64,000 nucleotides of DNA from Archivesica marissinica (lineage: Eukaryota; Mollusca; Bivalvia; Venerida; Vesicomyidae), in assembly GCA_014843695.1 (NCBI GenBank), contig CM026400.1:42143983-42207982 (forward strand). Reading direction: 5' to 3'. The first letter of the stretch is position 1. Every line of letters begins with the position of its first letter. This document shows positions 11,773 through 27,100 of this stretch, in pieces. A program made the position numbers and the translations under genes. Under the pieces are notes generated by a model. It was not told where the DNA came from. It was given only the letters and a program-made list of their open reading frames with translations, and did not search any database.

Positions 11773-12890
11773 AGTTGCTTTTTGCGATGTAATGTCGCTT
11801 TAAGATGAGAAGGGGGAGATAAAGCTAATCATGATATATAAATACGAGGAGATTTGGTTTTACAGCTAAATTTAATATATATACAAATCCATAAAGATGA
11901 TGAAATTCGGGTATTAAAAACTGAAAAATGTCTTCCAAAAACTAACAAATCTGAACTAATAAAAAATATTATGGTAAATATATAATTACAGAGGGTACAA
12001 AATGTTACCCCGTATTCGGTTAATGACACAACCATGTATATAAGGTATGTATATACAATGTACACATATTACTGGCCTTGAAAACAATCATTAATCGTAC
12101 CATCAAGAAAACTACAGGTCAATTATGGGCATCTCTCACATATGTTGCTTAATTTATTGCTGTATGTAGGCACGTACATCAGGTCATACGACGTACTGTC
12201 ATGTCCTAATGCCGTGACGTTATACATTCACGACTAGTTCGACCGTGGAGTCCCTCTGGACGCACCAATAATTATGACAAAGTCTCATTTTTCGTGTAAT
12301 TTTACCGAAATTAACAGTATATACAGGAACCATTCCTATTTTTATAAGCTGTAAATGCGGCATGAAAACCAGGATTAGTATTTGGTGAATTTGTCGGCAA
12401 ACAGTAAACTTGTGACCCTTGTATAAATCGGCTCTTGTTGTTGTCGAAAATTTAACTTCGCACAAAGTATGGATACCACAATATTACAGCCTTCGCTACG
12501 CCCCTGCATTCACTGATAGTATGATAAATTCAGGTCACCAGTCTCGGGTAATCTCTCCTCGGTAAAACTTCTTTTTTAAATTCGGAAAATAACATTAATG
12601 GAACACTAGGCTATTTGTTAAAGTTATGTTATATTTCGGGTTTTACGCCTGCATCAGCACCATTTTGGGCTATATCGCCGGCGGGCAGTTTACCTAACAA
12701 CACCTTTCCTGGGCAGGCTCCAGCAGTTAACCAGTACTTGGGTGCACCAACCTCCGTAAGAAACTGCCAACTTTTTTATATAAATTAAACACGGTCTGAG
12801 CGGGGCTCGAACCCGTGACCATCAGTGATGATAGGTTACAGGTGGTATACAAGTCAGCGAACGTAACCACTCGACCACGGAAGCGGACTG
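11773..12890. repeat. 1.1-kb duplicated segment, copy 1
   Basis: Nearly identical to 41159-42270. Both begin GTTGCTTTTTGCGATGTAAT and both end in a family-I SINE head. In the ~840 bp of unique sequence I find essentially one substitution (TAGTATTTGG here, TAGTAGTTGG there), while the terminal SINE part differs at several positions. The other copy lies inside a laminin intron. The short ORFs carried by both copies are not supported as genes. Confidence 0.9.
12612..12890 (-). mobile_element. SINE family I inside the duplicated segment
   Basis: Full-length family-I copy on the minus strand (box B CGGGTTCGAGCCCC, body GGCGTAAAACCCGAAATATA). It forms the right boundary of the 1.1-kb duplication. 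No clear target-site duplication was found. Confidence 0.8.
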
Positions 12891-13470
12891 ATCTTATAAA
12901 GTAAAATGCATTGTGCTCGTCTCCAAAAAGATACAGAGTTTGGCGTAGCCTCGACTTGGTATATTCATTCAAAGTTGGTGTATAAATTTAAATGGATAAG
13001 ACAATATTCTCCATGTATTATACATTATAATAATATACAGCTATATCGTGCAACACATTGTAACATAATAACACATAGTCTTTCCTCCATAGATTAATCT
13101 TCTGATGTAAACTTTTTTCCCCCATCCCAGCCAGAGACATATAAACGAACGAAGACTACTCAAAAACTCCTCTCAGTAAATCTCACAAAACTGTAACAAG
13201 ATACAAAAACAGATCGAAAACCATTCCAAATCTTGCGGTTCGGTAAATCTCCCCGATTTTAATTTCCACATATCTGCATGTATATTTAGCACATATTTAG
13301 CACTTCAATGTTCGATATAAGATATTATATGAAGTGTTTACGACAATATTTGTAGACAAAATACAGATAAACCATTATTTTAAAAATGTTTGCCCACAAT
13401 TGTGAATTTCTCGCTCATAAGTTTATAGTCTATGAAGCTACTATTTGCGATGCATGAATAATCTGTCTAT
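12891..13470. other. Intergenic, nothing recognised
   Basis: AT-rich sequence with no supported feature. Confidence 0.45.
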
Positions 13471-13717
13471 TTAACCCTTTCAACCCCACAGGCCTCTAAA
13501 TAGGCTTATGAAAAGTGTAGATCCAGATGAGCCGGCTCGTGACGAGCCGTCTCATCAGGATCTGCACTTTTTTGCCAGTAATAATTATTACTATTTTTAG
13601 ATAAAATTACCCATTTTGATAAATGAACTGGTCCAAAGGTAGTTTTCTTATTAAATTTATTGGTCTTAAAATATCATGGACCAGTCCATGTCAGTTACTT
13701 GGGGTTGAAAGGGTTAA
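13471..13717. mobile_element. piggyBac-like MITE (TTAA-flanked)
   Basis: Flanked by TTAA at 13471-13474 and 13714-13717. The terminal inverted repeats are CCCTTTCAACCCCA and TGGGGTTGAAAGGG. An internal near-perfect hairpin is centred on GATGAGCCGGCTCGTGACGA. TTAA duplication and CCCT ends are typical of the piggyBac superfamily. Sister copies lie at 46915-47155 and 48679-48923. No coding sequence. Confidence 0.85.
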
Positions 13718-14538
13718 AGCATGTTTATTATTACTCTCTCTCTGTGCATAAGTTAACAAGCAAAACAACGACATTGGACATTGCAAATCTGTATCAGATG
13801 CACGTGATTTACAACATTTTTTAGATGCATAGGATATAAGCCGAAAACGATACAATATGAAAAATATTGGCTTGTGTGAGGCGCGTAGCTTACTTGAAAC
13901 ACACACTTATATAACAAGATCCTACTAATGAAAATTGTTAATTTCGTACCGCTAGGCCTATGATTTAATAAAATACTCTGGCCTTTTGACAGCAGTCCAA
14001 TATTAATAGACTACAAGTACAAAGGTACAGTGCGTTTTAAAAACTGCTAACAATTTCTAATCCCCGTTGTCTATATGTCCCTGTTCCCGGCTGGTACGTT
14101 AAAAAACACATCAGTTAATAATTTTTCACTACTGCCCTCCAACTAAAGTACACGAAAAATAGCATGGATCATAAAGTGTATTAACACGGGTAAACACGGT
14201 AATTAAACATGACTCTGTAGGCCAATCTTTAAAACAGGTATGAAACATAACCTCACTGTACTCCCAAATAACAGACTAGTACACAAGCTAGTAAATATAT
14301 ACACCTTTATCTCATTAATGCCTCGATAAATCCCAGCATTATAATGCAAAAACGCTTGAATGTTCACATTTTTCTCAAAAAAATGCTACTAAATTTTTTT
14401 TCTTCTGGCATTACCGTATTTACACTAAAAATGTATACATGAAAAAGTAGTACACAATGAGATTAGCGACACTTGGGTGTACGAGAATGATACGTTATGA
14501 CACAACGTCCCTCCACATTGCTCATACAAAGTCTTTCT
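13718..14538 (-). other. Probable 3' UTR and downstream flank of the laminin gene
   Basis: This follows the laminin stop codon on the minus strand and has no other gene. In sense direction, an ATTAAA (13969-13964) and an AATAAA (13729-13724, beside the MITE) are possible polyadenylation signals, about 570 and 810 bases after the stop. Which one is used cannot be told from the sequence alone. Confidence 0.4.
13964..13969 (-). promoter_or_regulatory. Candidate poly(A) signal ATTAAA
   Basis: First recognised hexamer variant downstream of the laminin stop codon in the sense direction. AATAAA at 13724-13729 is the alternative. Motif match only. Confidence 0.3.
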
Positions 14539-14676
14539 CTATTGCGCCGTTGGCGTCTCAATGTCTATATTCTTGAAACACCCGTCGGGAAGCGAATCCT
14601 TGATGTCCTTTACGTTCAACACGTCTGCCTCGAGGTCACTGAGGTCTTGTCGGTAATCCTGAACAAACATCTTCAC
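14539..14676 (-). CDS. Laminin gamma terminal exon with stop codon
   Basis: 138 bp: 45 codons plus TAG at 14541-14539. Acceptor CTTTGCAG. It encodes [20 protein letters not shown], then [20 protein letters not shown] and TPTAQ. The conserved Cys in LPDGCF is expected to form the C-terminal interchain disulfide. A Glu is present at the position of the integrin-critical Glu of vertebrate gamma1, but here five residues follow it instead of two. Confidence 0.96.
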   Translation of the reverse strand: MKMFVQDYRQDLSDLEADVLNVKDIKDSLPDGCFKNIDIETPTAQ

Positions 14677-17398
14677 CTGCAAAGATTGAGCTATATATAA
14701 ATAAAATATCCTATATCTCGTAATTCTTTGCATGCTGGGTAAAATAAATGCTATAAATAAATAAAATATCCTATATTTTCATCTCGTAACTCTGCATGCT
14801 GGGTAAAATAAATAAATAAAATATCCTATATCTTCATCTCGTAATTATTTGCATGCTGGGTAAAATAAATGCTATAAATAAATACAATATCCTATATTTT
14901 CATCTCGTAACTCTTTGCATGCTGGGTAAAATAAATGCTATAAATAAATAAAATATCCTATATTTTCATCTCGTAACTCTTTGCATGCTGGGTAAAATAA
15001 ATAAATAAAATATCCTATATCTTCATCTCGTAATTATTTGCATGCCGGGTAAAATAAATGCTATAAATAAATAATTTATAATAAATAAATAAATAATTAA
15101 ATAATTGTAGCAGACGACAATTCATCAATGTGATTTTCTGATTTGTTTTTAAAACGACAGTAAACATTCTATACAAATTTGAAAAGTATTTCAATGAAAG
15201 CAGACATATGAACCTGGTTATTAGCAGTTGTGAGCTTTGTGAACTGGGATTCGAGCTTGGCATCCGACAGTGTCTGCTCAGCCGCGGAAAGTTCAATCTC
15301 CAGTCGATCCAATTCTGCAGTGTCCAGGTCTCTCAAGGTAGCTGAATGTAAGAAATAAAGGTCCATCAGTTGTATATGGTATATCCTACCCCAGTAGGTT
15401 CATTACATAAATACACGGCTGATTGTATACATACACAGCTGATTACATACATACACGCCTGATTGTATACATACACGGCTGATTACATACATACACGGCT
15501 GATTACATACATACATGGCTGATTATATACATACATGGCTGATTACATACACACATGTCTGATTACATACATACACGGCTGATTATATACATACACGGCT
15601 GATTACATACACACATGGCTGATTACATACATACACGGCTGATTACATACATGCACGGCTGATTACATACATACATGGCTGATTATATACATACACGGCT
15701 GATTACATACACACATGGCTGATTACATACATACACGGCCGATTACATACATACATGGCCGATTACATACATACATGGCTGATTACATACATACATGGCT
15801 GATTACATACATACATGGCTGATTACATACACGGCTGATTACATACATACATACATACATACATGGCTGATTACATACATACACGACTGATTGTATACAT
15901 ACACGACTGATTGTATACATACACGACTGATTGTATACACACATGGCTGATTACATACACGGTTGATTACATACATACACGGCTGATTACATACATACAC
16001 GGCTGATTACATACTAACATAACATAACATAACAACAACATAACATAACATAACAACAACAACCACAACAACAACAACAACCACAACACACACACCACAA
16101 CAACCACAACACACAACACAACACACACAACAAACACACAACAACAACACAACACACAACACACACACACACACAACACACACACAACCACACACACACA
16201 CAACACAACACACCCACACCAACACAACACACAACACAACACACAACACAACACACAACACAACATAACACACACATAACACACAACACCACACAACACA
16301 ACACAACACACAACACAACACACAACACAACACACAACACAACACACAACACAACACACACACAACCAACACACAACACAACACAACACAACACACAACA
16401 CAACACACAACACACAACACAACACAACACAACACACAACACACAACACAACACACAACACACCACACACAAACCAAACACACACAACACCAACAACCAC
16501 ACACAACACACACACCACCACACACACACACAACCACACCACCACAACAAACCACAACCACAACACAACACAAACACACAACACAACACACAACACACAA
16601 CACAACACACAACACACAACACAACACACCACAACACACAACACACCACACACCACACAACACACAACACACAACACACAACACAACACACAACACCACA
16701 CACCACACACCACACACCACACACAACACAACACAACACAACACAACACAACACAACACAACATACATACATACATAGCTGATTGCATACATACATGGCT
16801 GATTACATACATACACGGCTGATTGCATACATACATGGCTGATTACATACATACATGGCTGATTGCATACATACATGGCTGATTACATACATACACGGCT
16901 GATTGCATACATACATACATGGCCGATTACATACATACATGGCTGATTACATACACACACGACTGATTGTATACACACATGGCTGATTACATACATACAT
17001 GGCTGATTACATACATACATGGCCGATTACATACATACATGGCTGATTACATACATACATGGCTGATTACATACATACATGGCTGATTACATACATACAT
17101 ACATACATGGCTGATTACATACATACATACATACATGGCTGATTACATACATACATACACAGCTGATTACATACATACATACATGGCTGATTACATACAT
17201 ACATACATGGCTGATTACATACATACATACATGGCTGATTACATACATACATGGCTGATTACATACATACATGGCTGATGGCATACATACATACATACAT
17301 GGCTGATTACATACATACATGGCTGATTACATACATACATACATGGCTGATTGTATACATACATAGCTGATTGCATAAATACATACATACATGGCTGA

Positions 17399-17429
<31 letters not shown>

Positions 17430-20400
17430 CATGGCTGATTACATACATACATACATGGCTGATTACATACATACACGGCTGATTGCATACATACATGGCT
17501 GATTACATACATACATACATGGCTGATTACATACATACATAGCTGATTACATACATACATGGCTGATTGCATACATACATACATACATGGCTGATTACAT
17601 ACATACATAGCTGATTGCATACATACACGGCTGATTGCATACATACATACACAGCTGATTGCATACATACATGGCTGATTGCATACATACATGGCTGATT
17701 ACATACATACATGGCTGATTACATACATACATGGCTGATTACATACATACACGGCTGATTACATACATATATGGCTGATTACATACATACATGGCTGATT
17801 ACATACATACATACATACATACATACATGGCTGATTACATACATACATGGCTGATTACATACATAAATACATGGCTGATTACATACATACATAGCTGATT
17901 ACATACATACATGGCTGATTGCATACATATATACATACATGGCTGATTACATACATACACGGCTGATTGCATACATACATGGCTGATTACATACATACAT
18001 GGCTGATTACATACATACATGGCTGATTACATACATACACGGCTGATTACATACATACATGGCTGATTACATACATACATACATACATACATGGCTGATT
18101 ACATACATACATGGCTGATTACATACATACATACATACATGGCTGATTACATACATACATGGCTGATTACATACATACATACATACATGGCTGATTACAT
18201 ACATACATGGCTGATTACATACATACATACATACATGGCTGATTACATACATACATAGCTGATTACATACATACACGGCTGATTACATACATACATGGCT
18301 GATTACATACATACATCGGCTGATTACATACATACATGGCTGATTACATACATACATACATGGCTGATTACATACATACATACATGGCTGATTACATACA
18401 TACATAGCTGATTACATACATACATGGCTGATTACATACATACATACATGGCTGATTGCATACATACATAGCTGATTACATACATACATACATACATAGC
18501 TGATTGCATACATACATAGCTGATTACATACATACATGGCTGATTACATACATACATACATACATGGCTGATTACATACATACATAGCTGATTGCATACA
18601 TACATGGCTGATTACATACATACATAGCTGATTGCATACATACATGGCTGATTGCATACATACATGGCTGATTGCATACATACATACATACATGGCTGAT
18701 TACATACATACATAGCTGATTGCATACATACACGGCTGATTGCATACATACATACATACATGGCTGATTACATACATACATAGCTGATTACATACATACA
18801 TAGCTGATTACATACATACATGGCTGATTGCATACATACATACATACATACATGGCTGATTGCATACATACATAGCTGATTACATACATACATACATACA
18901 TAGCTGATTGCATACATACATACATACATGGCTGATTACATACATACATACATGGCTGATTACATACATACACGGCTGATTGCATACATACATGGCTGAT
19001 TACATACATACATAGCTGATTGCATACATACATGGCTGATTACATACATACACGGCTGATTGCATACATACATGGCTGATTACATACATACATAGCTGAT
19101 TACATACATACACGGCTGATTGCATACATACATGGCTGATTACATACATACATAGCTGATTGCATACATACATACNNNNNNNNNNNNNNNNNNNNNNNNN
19201 NNNNNNNNNNNNNNNNNNNNNNNNNNNNNNNNNNNNNNNNNNNNNNNNNNNNNNNNNNNNNNNNNNNNNNNNNNNNNNNNNNNNNNNNNNNNNNNNNNNN
19301 NNNNNNNNNNNNNNNNNNNNNNNNNNNNNNNNNNNNNNNNNNNNNNNNNNNNNNNNNNNNNNNNNNNNNNNNNNNNNNNNNNNNNNNNNNNNNNNNNNNN
19401 NNNNNNNNNNNNNNNNNNNNNNNNNNNNNNNNNNNNNNNNNNNNNNNNNNNNNNNNNNNNNNNNNNNNNNNNNNNNNNNNNNNNNNNNNNNNNNNNNNNN
19501 NNNNNNNNNNNNNNNNNNNNNNNNNNNNNNNNNNNNNNNNNNNNNNNNNNNNNNNNNNNNNNNNNNNNNNNNNNNNNNNNNNNNNNNNNNNNNNNNNNNN
19601 NNNNNNNNNNNNNNNNNNNNNNNNNNNNNNNNNNNNNNNNNNNNNNNNNNNNNNNNNNNNNNNNNNNNNNNNNNNNNNNNNNNNNNNNNNNNNNNNNNNN
19701 NNNNNNNNNNNNNNNNNNNNNNNNNNNNNNNNNNNNNNNNNNNNNNNNNNNNNNNNNNNNNNNNNNNNNNNNNNNNNNNNNNNNNNNNNNNNNNNNNNNN
19801 NNNNNNNNNNNNNNNNNNNNNNNNNNNNNNNNNNNNNNNNNNNNNNNNNNNNNNNNNNNNNNNNNNNNNNNNNNNNNNNNNNNNNNNNNNNNNNNNNNNN
19901 NNNNNNNNNNNNNNNNNNNNNNNNNNNNNNNNNNNNNNNNNNNNNNNNNNNNNNNNNNNNNNNNNNNNNNNNNNNNNNNNNNNNNNNNNNNNNNNNNNNN
20001 NNNNNNNNNNNNNNNNNNNNNNNNNNNNNNNNNNNNNNNNNNNNNNNNNNNNNNNNNNNNNNNNNNNNNNNNNNNNNNNNNNNNNNNNNNNNNNNNNNNN
20101 NNNNNNNNNNNNNNNNNNNNNNNNNNNNNNNNNNNNNNNNNNNNNNNNNNNNNNNNNNNNNNNNNNNNNNNNNNNTACATGGCTGATTACATACATACAT
20201 ACATGGCTGATTACATACATACATAGCTGATTACATACATACATGGCTGATTGCATACATACATACATGGCTGATTGCATACATACATACATACATAGCT
20301 GATTGCATACATACATACATAGCTGATTGCATACATACATACATACATGGCTGATTACATACATACATAGCTGATTGCATACATACATGGCTGATTACAT

Positions 20401-23400
20401 ACATACATAGCTGATTGCATACATACATGGCTGATTGCATACATACATGGCTGATTGCATACATACATGGCTGATTACATACATACATAGCTGATTGCAT
20501 ACATACACGGCTGATTGCATACATACATACATACATGGCTGATTACATACATACATAGCTGATTACATACATACATAGCTGATTACATACATACATGGCT
20601 GATTGCATACATACATACATACATGGCTGATTGCATACATACATAGCTGATTACATACATACACAGCTGATTGCATACATACATACATGGCTGATTACAT
20701 ACATACATACATACATACATGGCTGATTACATACATACACGGCTGATTGCATACATACATGGCTGATTACATACATACATAGCTGATTGCATACATACAT
20801 GGCTGATTACATACATACACGGCTGATTGCATACATACATGGCTGATTACATACATACATAGCTGATTACATACATACATACATACATGGCTGATTGCAT
20901 ACATACATACATACATGGCTGATTACATACATACATAGCTGATTGCATACATACACGGCTGATTGCATACATACATAGCTGATTGCATACATACATGGCT
21001 GATTACATACATATATGGCTGATTGCATACATACATGGCTGATTGCATACATACATGGCTGATTACATACATACATACATACATACACGGCTGATTACAT
21101 ACATACATGGCTGATTACATACATACATGGCTGATTGCATACATACATACACGGCCGATTACATACATACATACACGGCCGATTACATACACGGCCGATT
21201 ACATACATACATACACGGCCGATTACATACATACATACACGGCCGATTACATACATACATGGCTGATTACATACATACATACATGGCCGATTACATACAT
21301 ACATGGCTGATTACATACATGGCTGATTACATACATACACGGCTGATTACATACACGGCTGATTACATACATACACGGCTGATTACATACATACACAGCT
21401 GATTACATACATACATACATACACGGCTGATTACATACATACATGGCTGATTACATACATACACGGCTGATTACATACATACATACATACACGGCTGATT
21501 ACATACATACATGGCCAATTACATACATACACGGCTGATTACATACATACACGGCTGATTACATACATATATGGCTGATTACATACATACATGGCTGATT
21601 ACATACATACATGGCTGATTACATACATACATGGCTGATTACATACATATATACATGGCTGATTACATACATACATGGCTGATTGCATACATACATACAT
21701 GGCTGATTACATACATACATAGCTGATTGCATACATACATGGCTGATTACATACATACATGGCTGATTACATACATACATGGCTGATTACATACATACAC
21801 GGCTGATTACATACATACATGGCTGATTACATACATACATGGCTGATTACATACATAATACATGGCTGATTACATACATACATGGCTGATTCATACATAC
21901 ATACATGGCTGATTACATACATACATAGCTGATTACATACATACATGGCTGATTACATACATACATGGCTGATTACATACATACATGGCTGATTACATAC
22001 ATACACGGCTGATTACATACATACATGGCTGATTACATACATACATACATACATGGCTGATTACATACATACATACATACATGGCTGATTACATACATAC
22101 ATGGCTGATTACATACATACATACATACATGGCTGATTACATACATACATAGCTGATTACATACATACATGGCTGATTGCATACATACATACATACATGG
22201 CTGATTGCATACATACATAGCTGATTACATACATACATACATACATAGCTGATTGCATACATACATACATACATACATGGCTGATTACATACATACATAC
22301 ATACATGGCTGATTACATACATACATAGCTGATTGCATACATACATGGCTGATTACATACATACATAGCTGATTGCATACATACATGGCTGATTGCATAC
22401 ATACATGGCTGATTGCATACATACATGGCTGATTGCATACATACACGGCTGATTGCATACATACATACATACATGGCTGATACATACATACATACATAGC
22501 TGATTACATACATACATAGCTGATTACATACATACACGGCTGATTGCATACATACATGGCTGATTACATACATACACGGCTGATTGCATACATACATGGC
22601 TGATTACATACATACATAGCTGATTGCATACATACATGGCTGATTACATACATACACAGCTGATTGCATACATACATGGCTGATTACATACATACATAGC
22701 TGATTGCATACATACACGGCTGATTGCATACATACATGGCTGATTACATACATACATAGCTGATTACATACATACATACATACATACATGGCTGATTGCA
22801 TACATACATACATACATGGCTGATTACATACATACATAGCTGATTGCATACATACACGGCTGATTGCATACATACATAGCTGATTGCATACATACATGGC
22901 TGATTACATACATATATGGCTGATTGCATACATACATGGCTGATTGCATACATACATGGCTGATTACATACATACATACACGGCCGATTACATACATACA
23001 TACACGGCTGATTACATACATACATGGCTGATTACATACATACATGGCTGATTGCATACATACATACACGGCCGATTACATACATACATACACGGCCGAT
23101 TACATACACGGCCGATTACATACATACATACACGGCCGATTACATACATACATACACGGCCGATTACATACATACATGGCTGATTACATACATACATACA
23201 CGGCCGATTACATACATACATGGCTGATTACATACATACACGGCTGATTACATACATACACGGCTGATTACATACATACACGGCTGATTACATACATACA
23301 TACACGGCTGATTACATACATACATACACGGCTGATTACATACATACATACACGGCTGATTACATACATACATACACGGCTGATTACATACATACATACA

Positions 23401-24119
23401 CGGCTGATTACATACATACATACACGGCTGATTACATACATACATACACGGCTGATTACATACATACACGGCTGATTACATACATACATACACGGCTGAT
23501 TACATACATACATGGCCGATTACATACATACACGGCTGATTACATACATACACGGCTGATTACATACATACATGGCTGATTACATACATACATACATACA
23601 TACATGGCTGATTACATACATACATGGCTGATTACATACATACATACATGGCTGATTACATACATACATAGCTGATTACATACATACATGGCTGATTGCA
23701 TACATACATACATACATGGCTGATTACATACATACATAGCTGATTGCATACATACATGGCTGATTACATACATACATGGCTGATTACATACATACATGGC
23801 TGATTACATACATACACGGCTGATTACATACATACATGGCTGATTACATACATACATACATACATACATGGCTGATTACATACATACATGGCTGATTACA
23901 TACATACATACATACATGGCTGATTACATACATACATGGCTGATTACATACATACATACATACATGGCTGATTACATACATACATGGCTAATTACATACA
24001 TACATACATACATGGCTGATTACATACATACATAGCTGATTACATACATACACGGCTGATTACATACATACATGGCTGATTACATACATACATGGCTGAT
24101 TACATACATACATGGCTGA

Positions 24120-24150
<31 letters not shown>

Positions 24151-27100
24151 CATACATGGCTGATTACATACATACATAGCTGATTACATACATACATGGC
24201 TGATTGCATACATACATACATACATGGCTGATTGCATACATACATAGCTGATATACATACATACATGGCTGATTGCATACATACATACATGGCTGATTGC
24301 ATACATACATACATACATAGCTGATTACATACATACATGGCTGATTGCATACATACATACATACATGGCTGATTGCATACATACATAGCTGATTACATAC
24401 ATACATACATACATAGCTGATTGCATACATACATACATACATGGCTGATTACATACATACATACATACATACATGGCTGATTACATACATACATAGCTGA
24501 TTGCATACATACATGGCTGATTACATACATACATAGCTGATTACATACATACATGGCTGATTACATACATACATGGCTGATTGCATACATACATGGCTGA
24601 TTACATACATACATAGCTGATTACATACATACATACATACATACATGGCTGATTGCATACATACATACATGGCTGATTACATACATACACGGCTGATTGC
24701 ATACATACATGGCTGATTACATACATACATAGCTGATTGCATACATACATGGCTGATTACATACATACACGGCTGATTGCATACATACATGGCTGATTAC
24801 ATACATACATAGCTGATTACATACATACATACATACATGGCTGATTGCATACATACATACATACATGGCTGATTACATACATACATAGCTGATTGCATAC
24901 ATACACGGCTGATTGCATACATACATCATACATTGCATACATACATACATACATGGCTGATTACATACATACATAGCTGATTGCATACATACATGGCTGA
25001 TTACATACATACATAACACACAACAACACAACAACAACACACAACAACAGCTGATTGCATACATACATACATACATGCTGATTACATACATACATAGCTG
25101 ATTACATACATACATAGCTGATCATACATACATACATAGCTGATTGCATACATACATACATACATGGCTGATTACATACATACATAGCTGATTACATACA
25201 TACATGGCTGATTACATACATACATACATACATGGCTGATTGCATACATACATAGCTGATTACATACATACATACATACATAGCTGATTGCATACATACA
25301 TACATACATGGCTGATTACATACATACATACATACATACATGGCTGATTACATACATACACGGCTGATTGCATACATACATGGCTGATTACATACATACA
25401 TAGCTGATTGCATACATACATGGCTGATTACATACATACACGGCTGATTGCATACATACATGGCTGATTACATACATACATAGCTGATTACATACATACA
25501 TACATACATGGCTGATTGCATACATACATACATGGCTGATTACATACATACATAGCTGATTGCATACATACACGGCTGATTGCATACATACATAGCTGAT
25601 TGCATACATACATGGCTGATTACATACATATATGGCTGATTGCATACATACATGGCTGATTGCATACATACATGGCTGATTACATACATACATACATACA
25701 TACACGGCTGATTACATACATACATGGCTGATTACATACATACATGGCTGATTGCATACATACATACACGGCCGATTACATACATACATACACGGCCGAT
25801 TACATACACGGCCGATTACATACATACATACACGGCCGATTACATACATACATACACGGCCGATTACATACATACATGGCTGATTACATACATACATACA
25901 TGGCCGATTACATACATACATGGCTGATTACATACATACATACATGGCTGATTACATACATACACGGCTGATTACATACACGGCTGATTACATACATACA
26001 CGGCTGATTACATACATACACAGCTGATTACATACATACATACATACACGGCTGATTACATACATACATGGCTGATTACATACATACACGGCTGATTACA
26101 TACATACATACATACACGGCTGATTACATACATACATGGCCAATTACATACATACACGGCTGATTACATACATACACGGCTGATTACATACATATATGGC
26201 TGATTACATACATACATGGCTGATTACATACATACATGGCTGATTACATACATACATGGCTGATTACATACATATATACATGGCTGATTACATACATACA
26301 TGGCTGATTGCATACATACATACATGGCTGATTACATACATACATAGCTGATTGCATACATACATGGCTGATTACATACATACATGGCTGATTACATACA
26401 TACATGGCTGATTACATACATACACGGCTGATTACATACATACATGGCTGATTACATACATACATACATGGCTGATTACATACATACATACATACATGGC
26501 TGATTACATACATACATGGCTGATTACATACATACATACATACATGGCTGATTACATACATACATGGCTGATTACATACATACATACATACATGGCTGAT
26601 TACATACATACATAGCTGATTACATACATACACGGCTGATTACATACTACATGGCTGATACTACATACATACATACATGGCTGATTACATACATACATGG
26701 CTGATTACATACATACATACATACATGGCTGATTACATACATACATGGCTGATTGCATACATACATACATACATGGCTGATTGCATACATACATAGCTGA
26801 TTACATACATACATACATACATAGCTGATTGCTACATACATACATACATACATGGCTGATTACATACATACATACATACATGGCTGATTACATACATACA
26901 TAGCTGATTGCATACATACATGGCTGATTACATACATACATACATGGCTGATTACATACATACATAGCTGATTACATACATACATGGCTGATTGCATACA
27001 TACATACATACATGGCTGATTGCATACATACATAGCTGATTGCATACATACATGGCTGATTACATACATACATAGCTGATTACATACATACATAGCTGAT

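Noticed and set aside
11829..12465. Two small frames (78 and 81 codons) present identically at 41215-41851
   Set aside because: They are identical only because the 1.1-kb segment is duplicated; no domain, splice or start context supports them.
15967..16876. Cys/Val-only reading frames of about 290 codons
   Set aside because: Low-complexity translation of the A/C tract; three overlapping frames are all open, which argues against coding.
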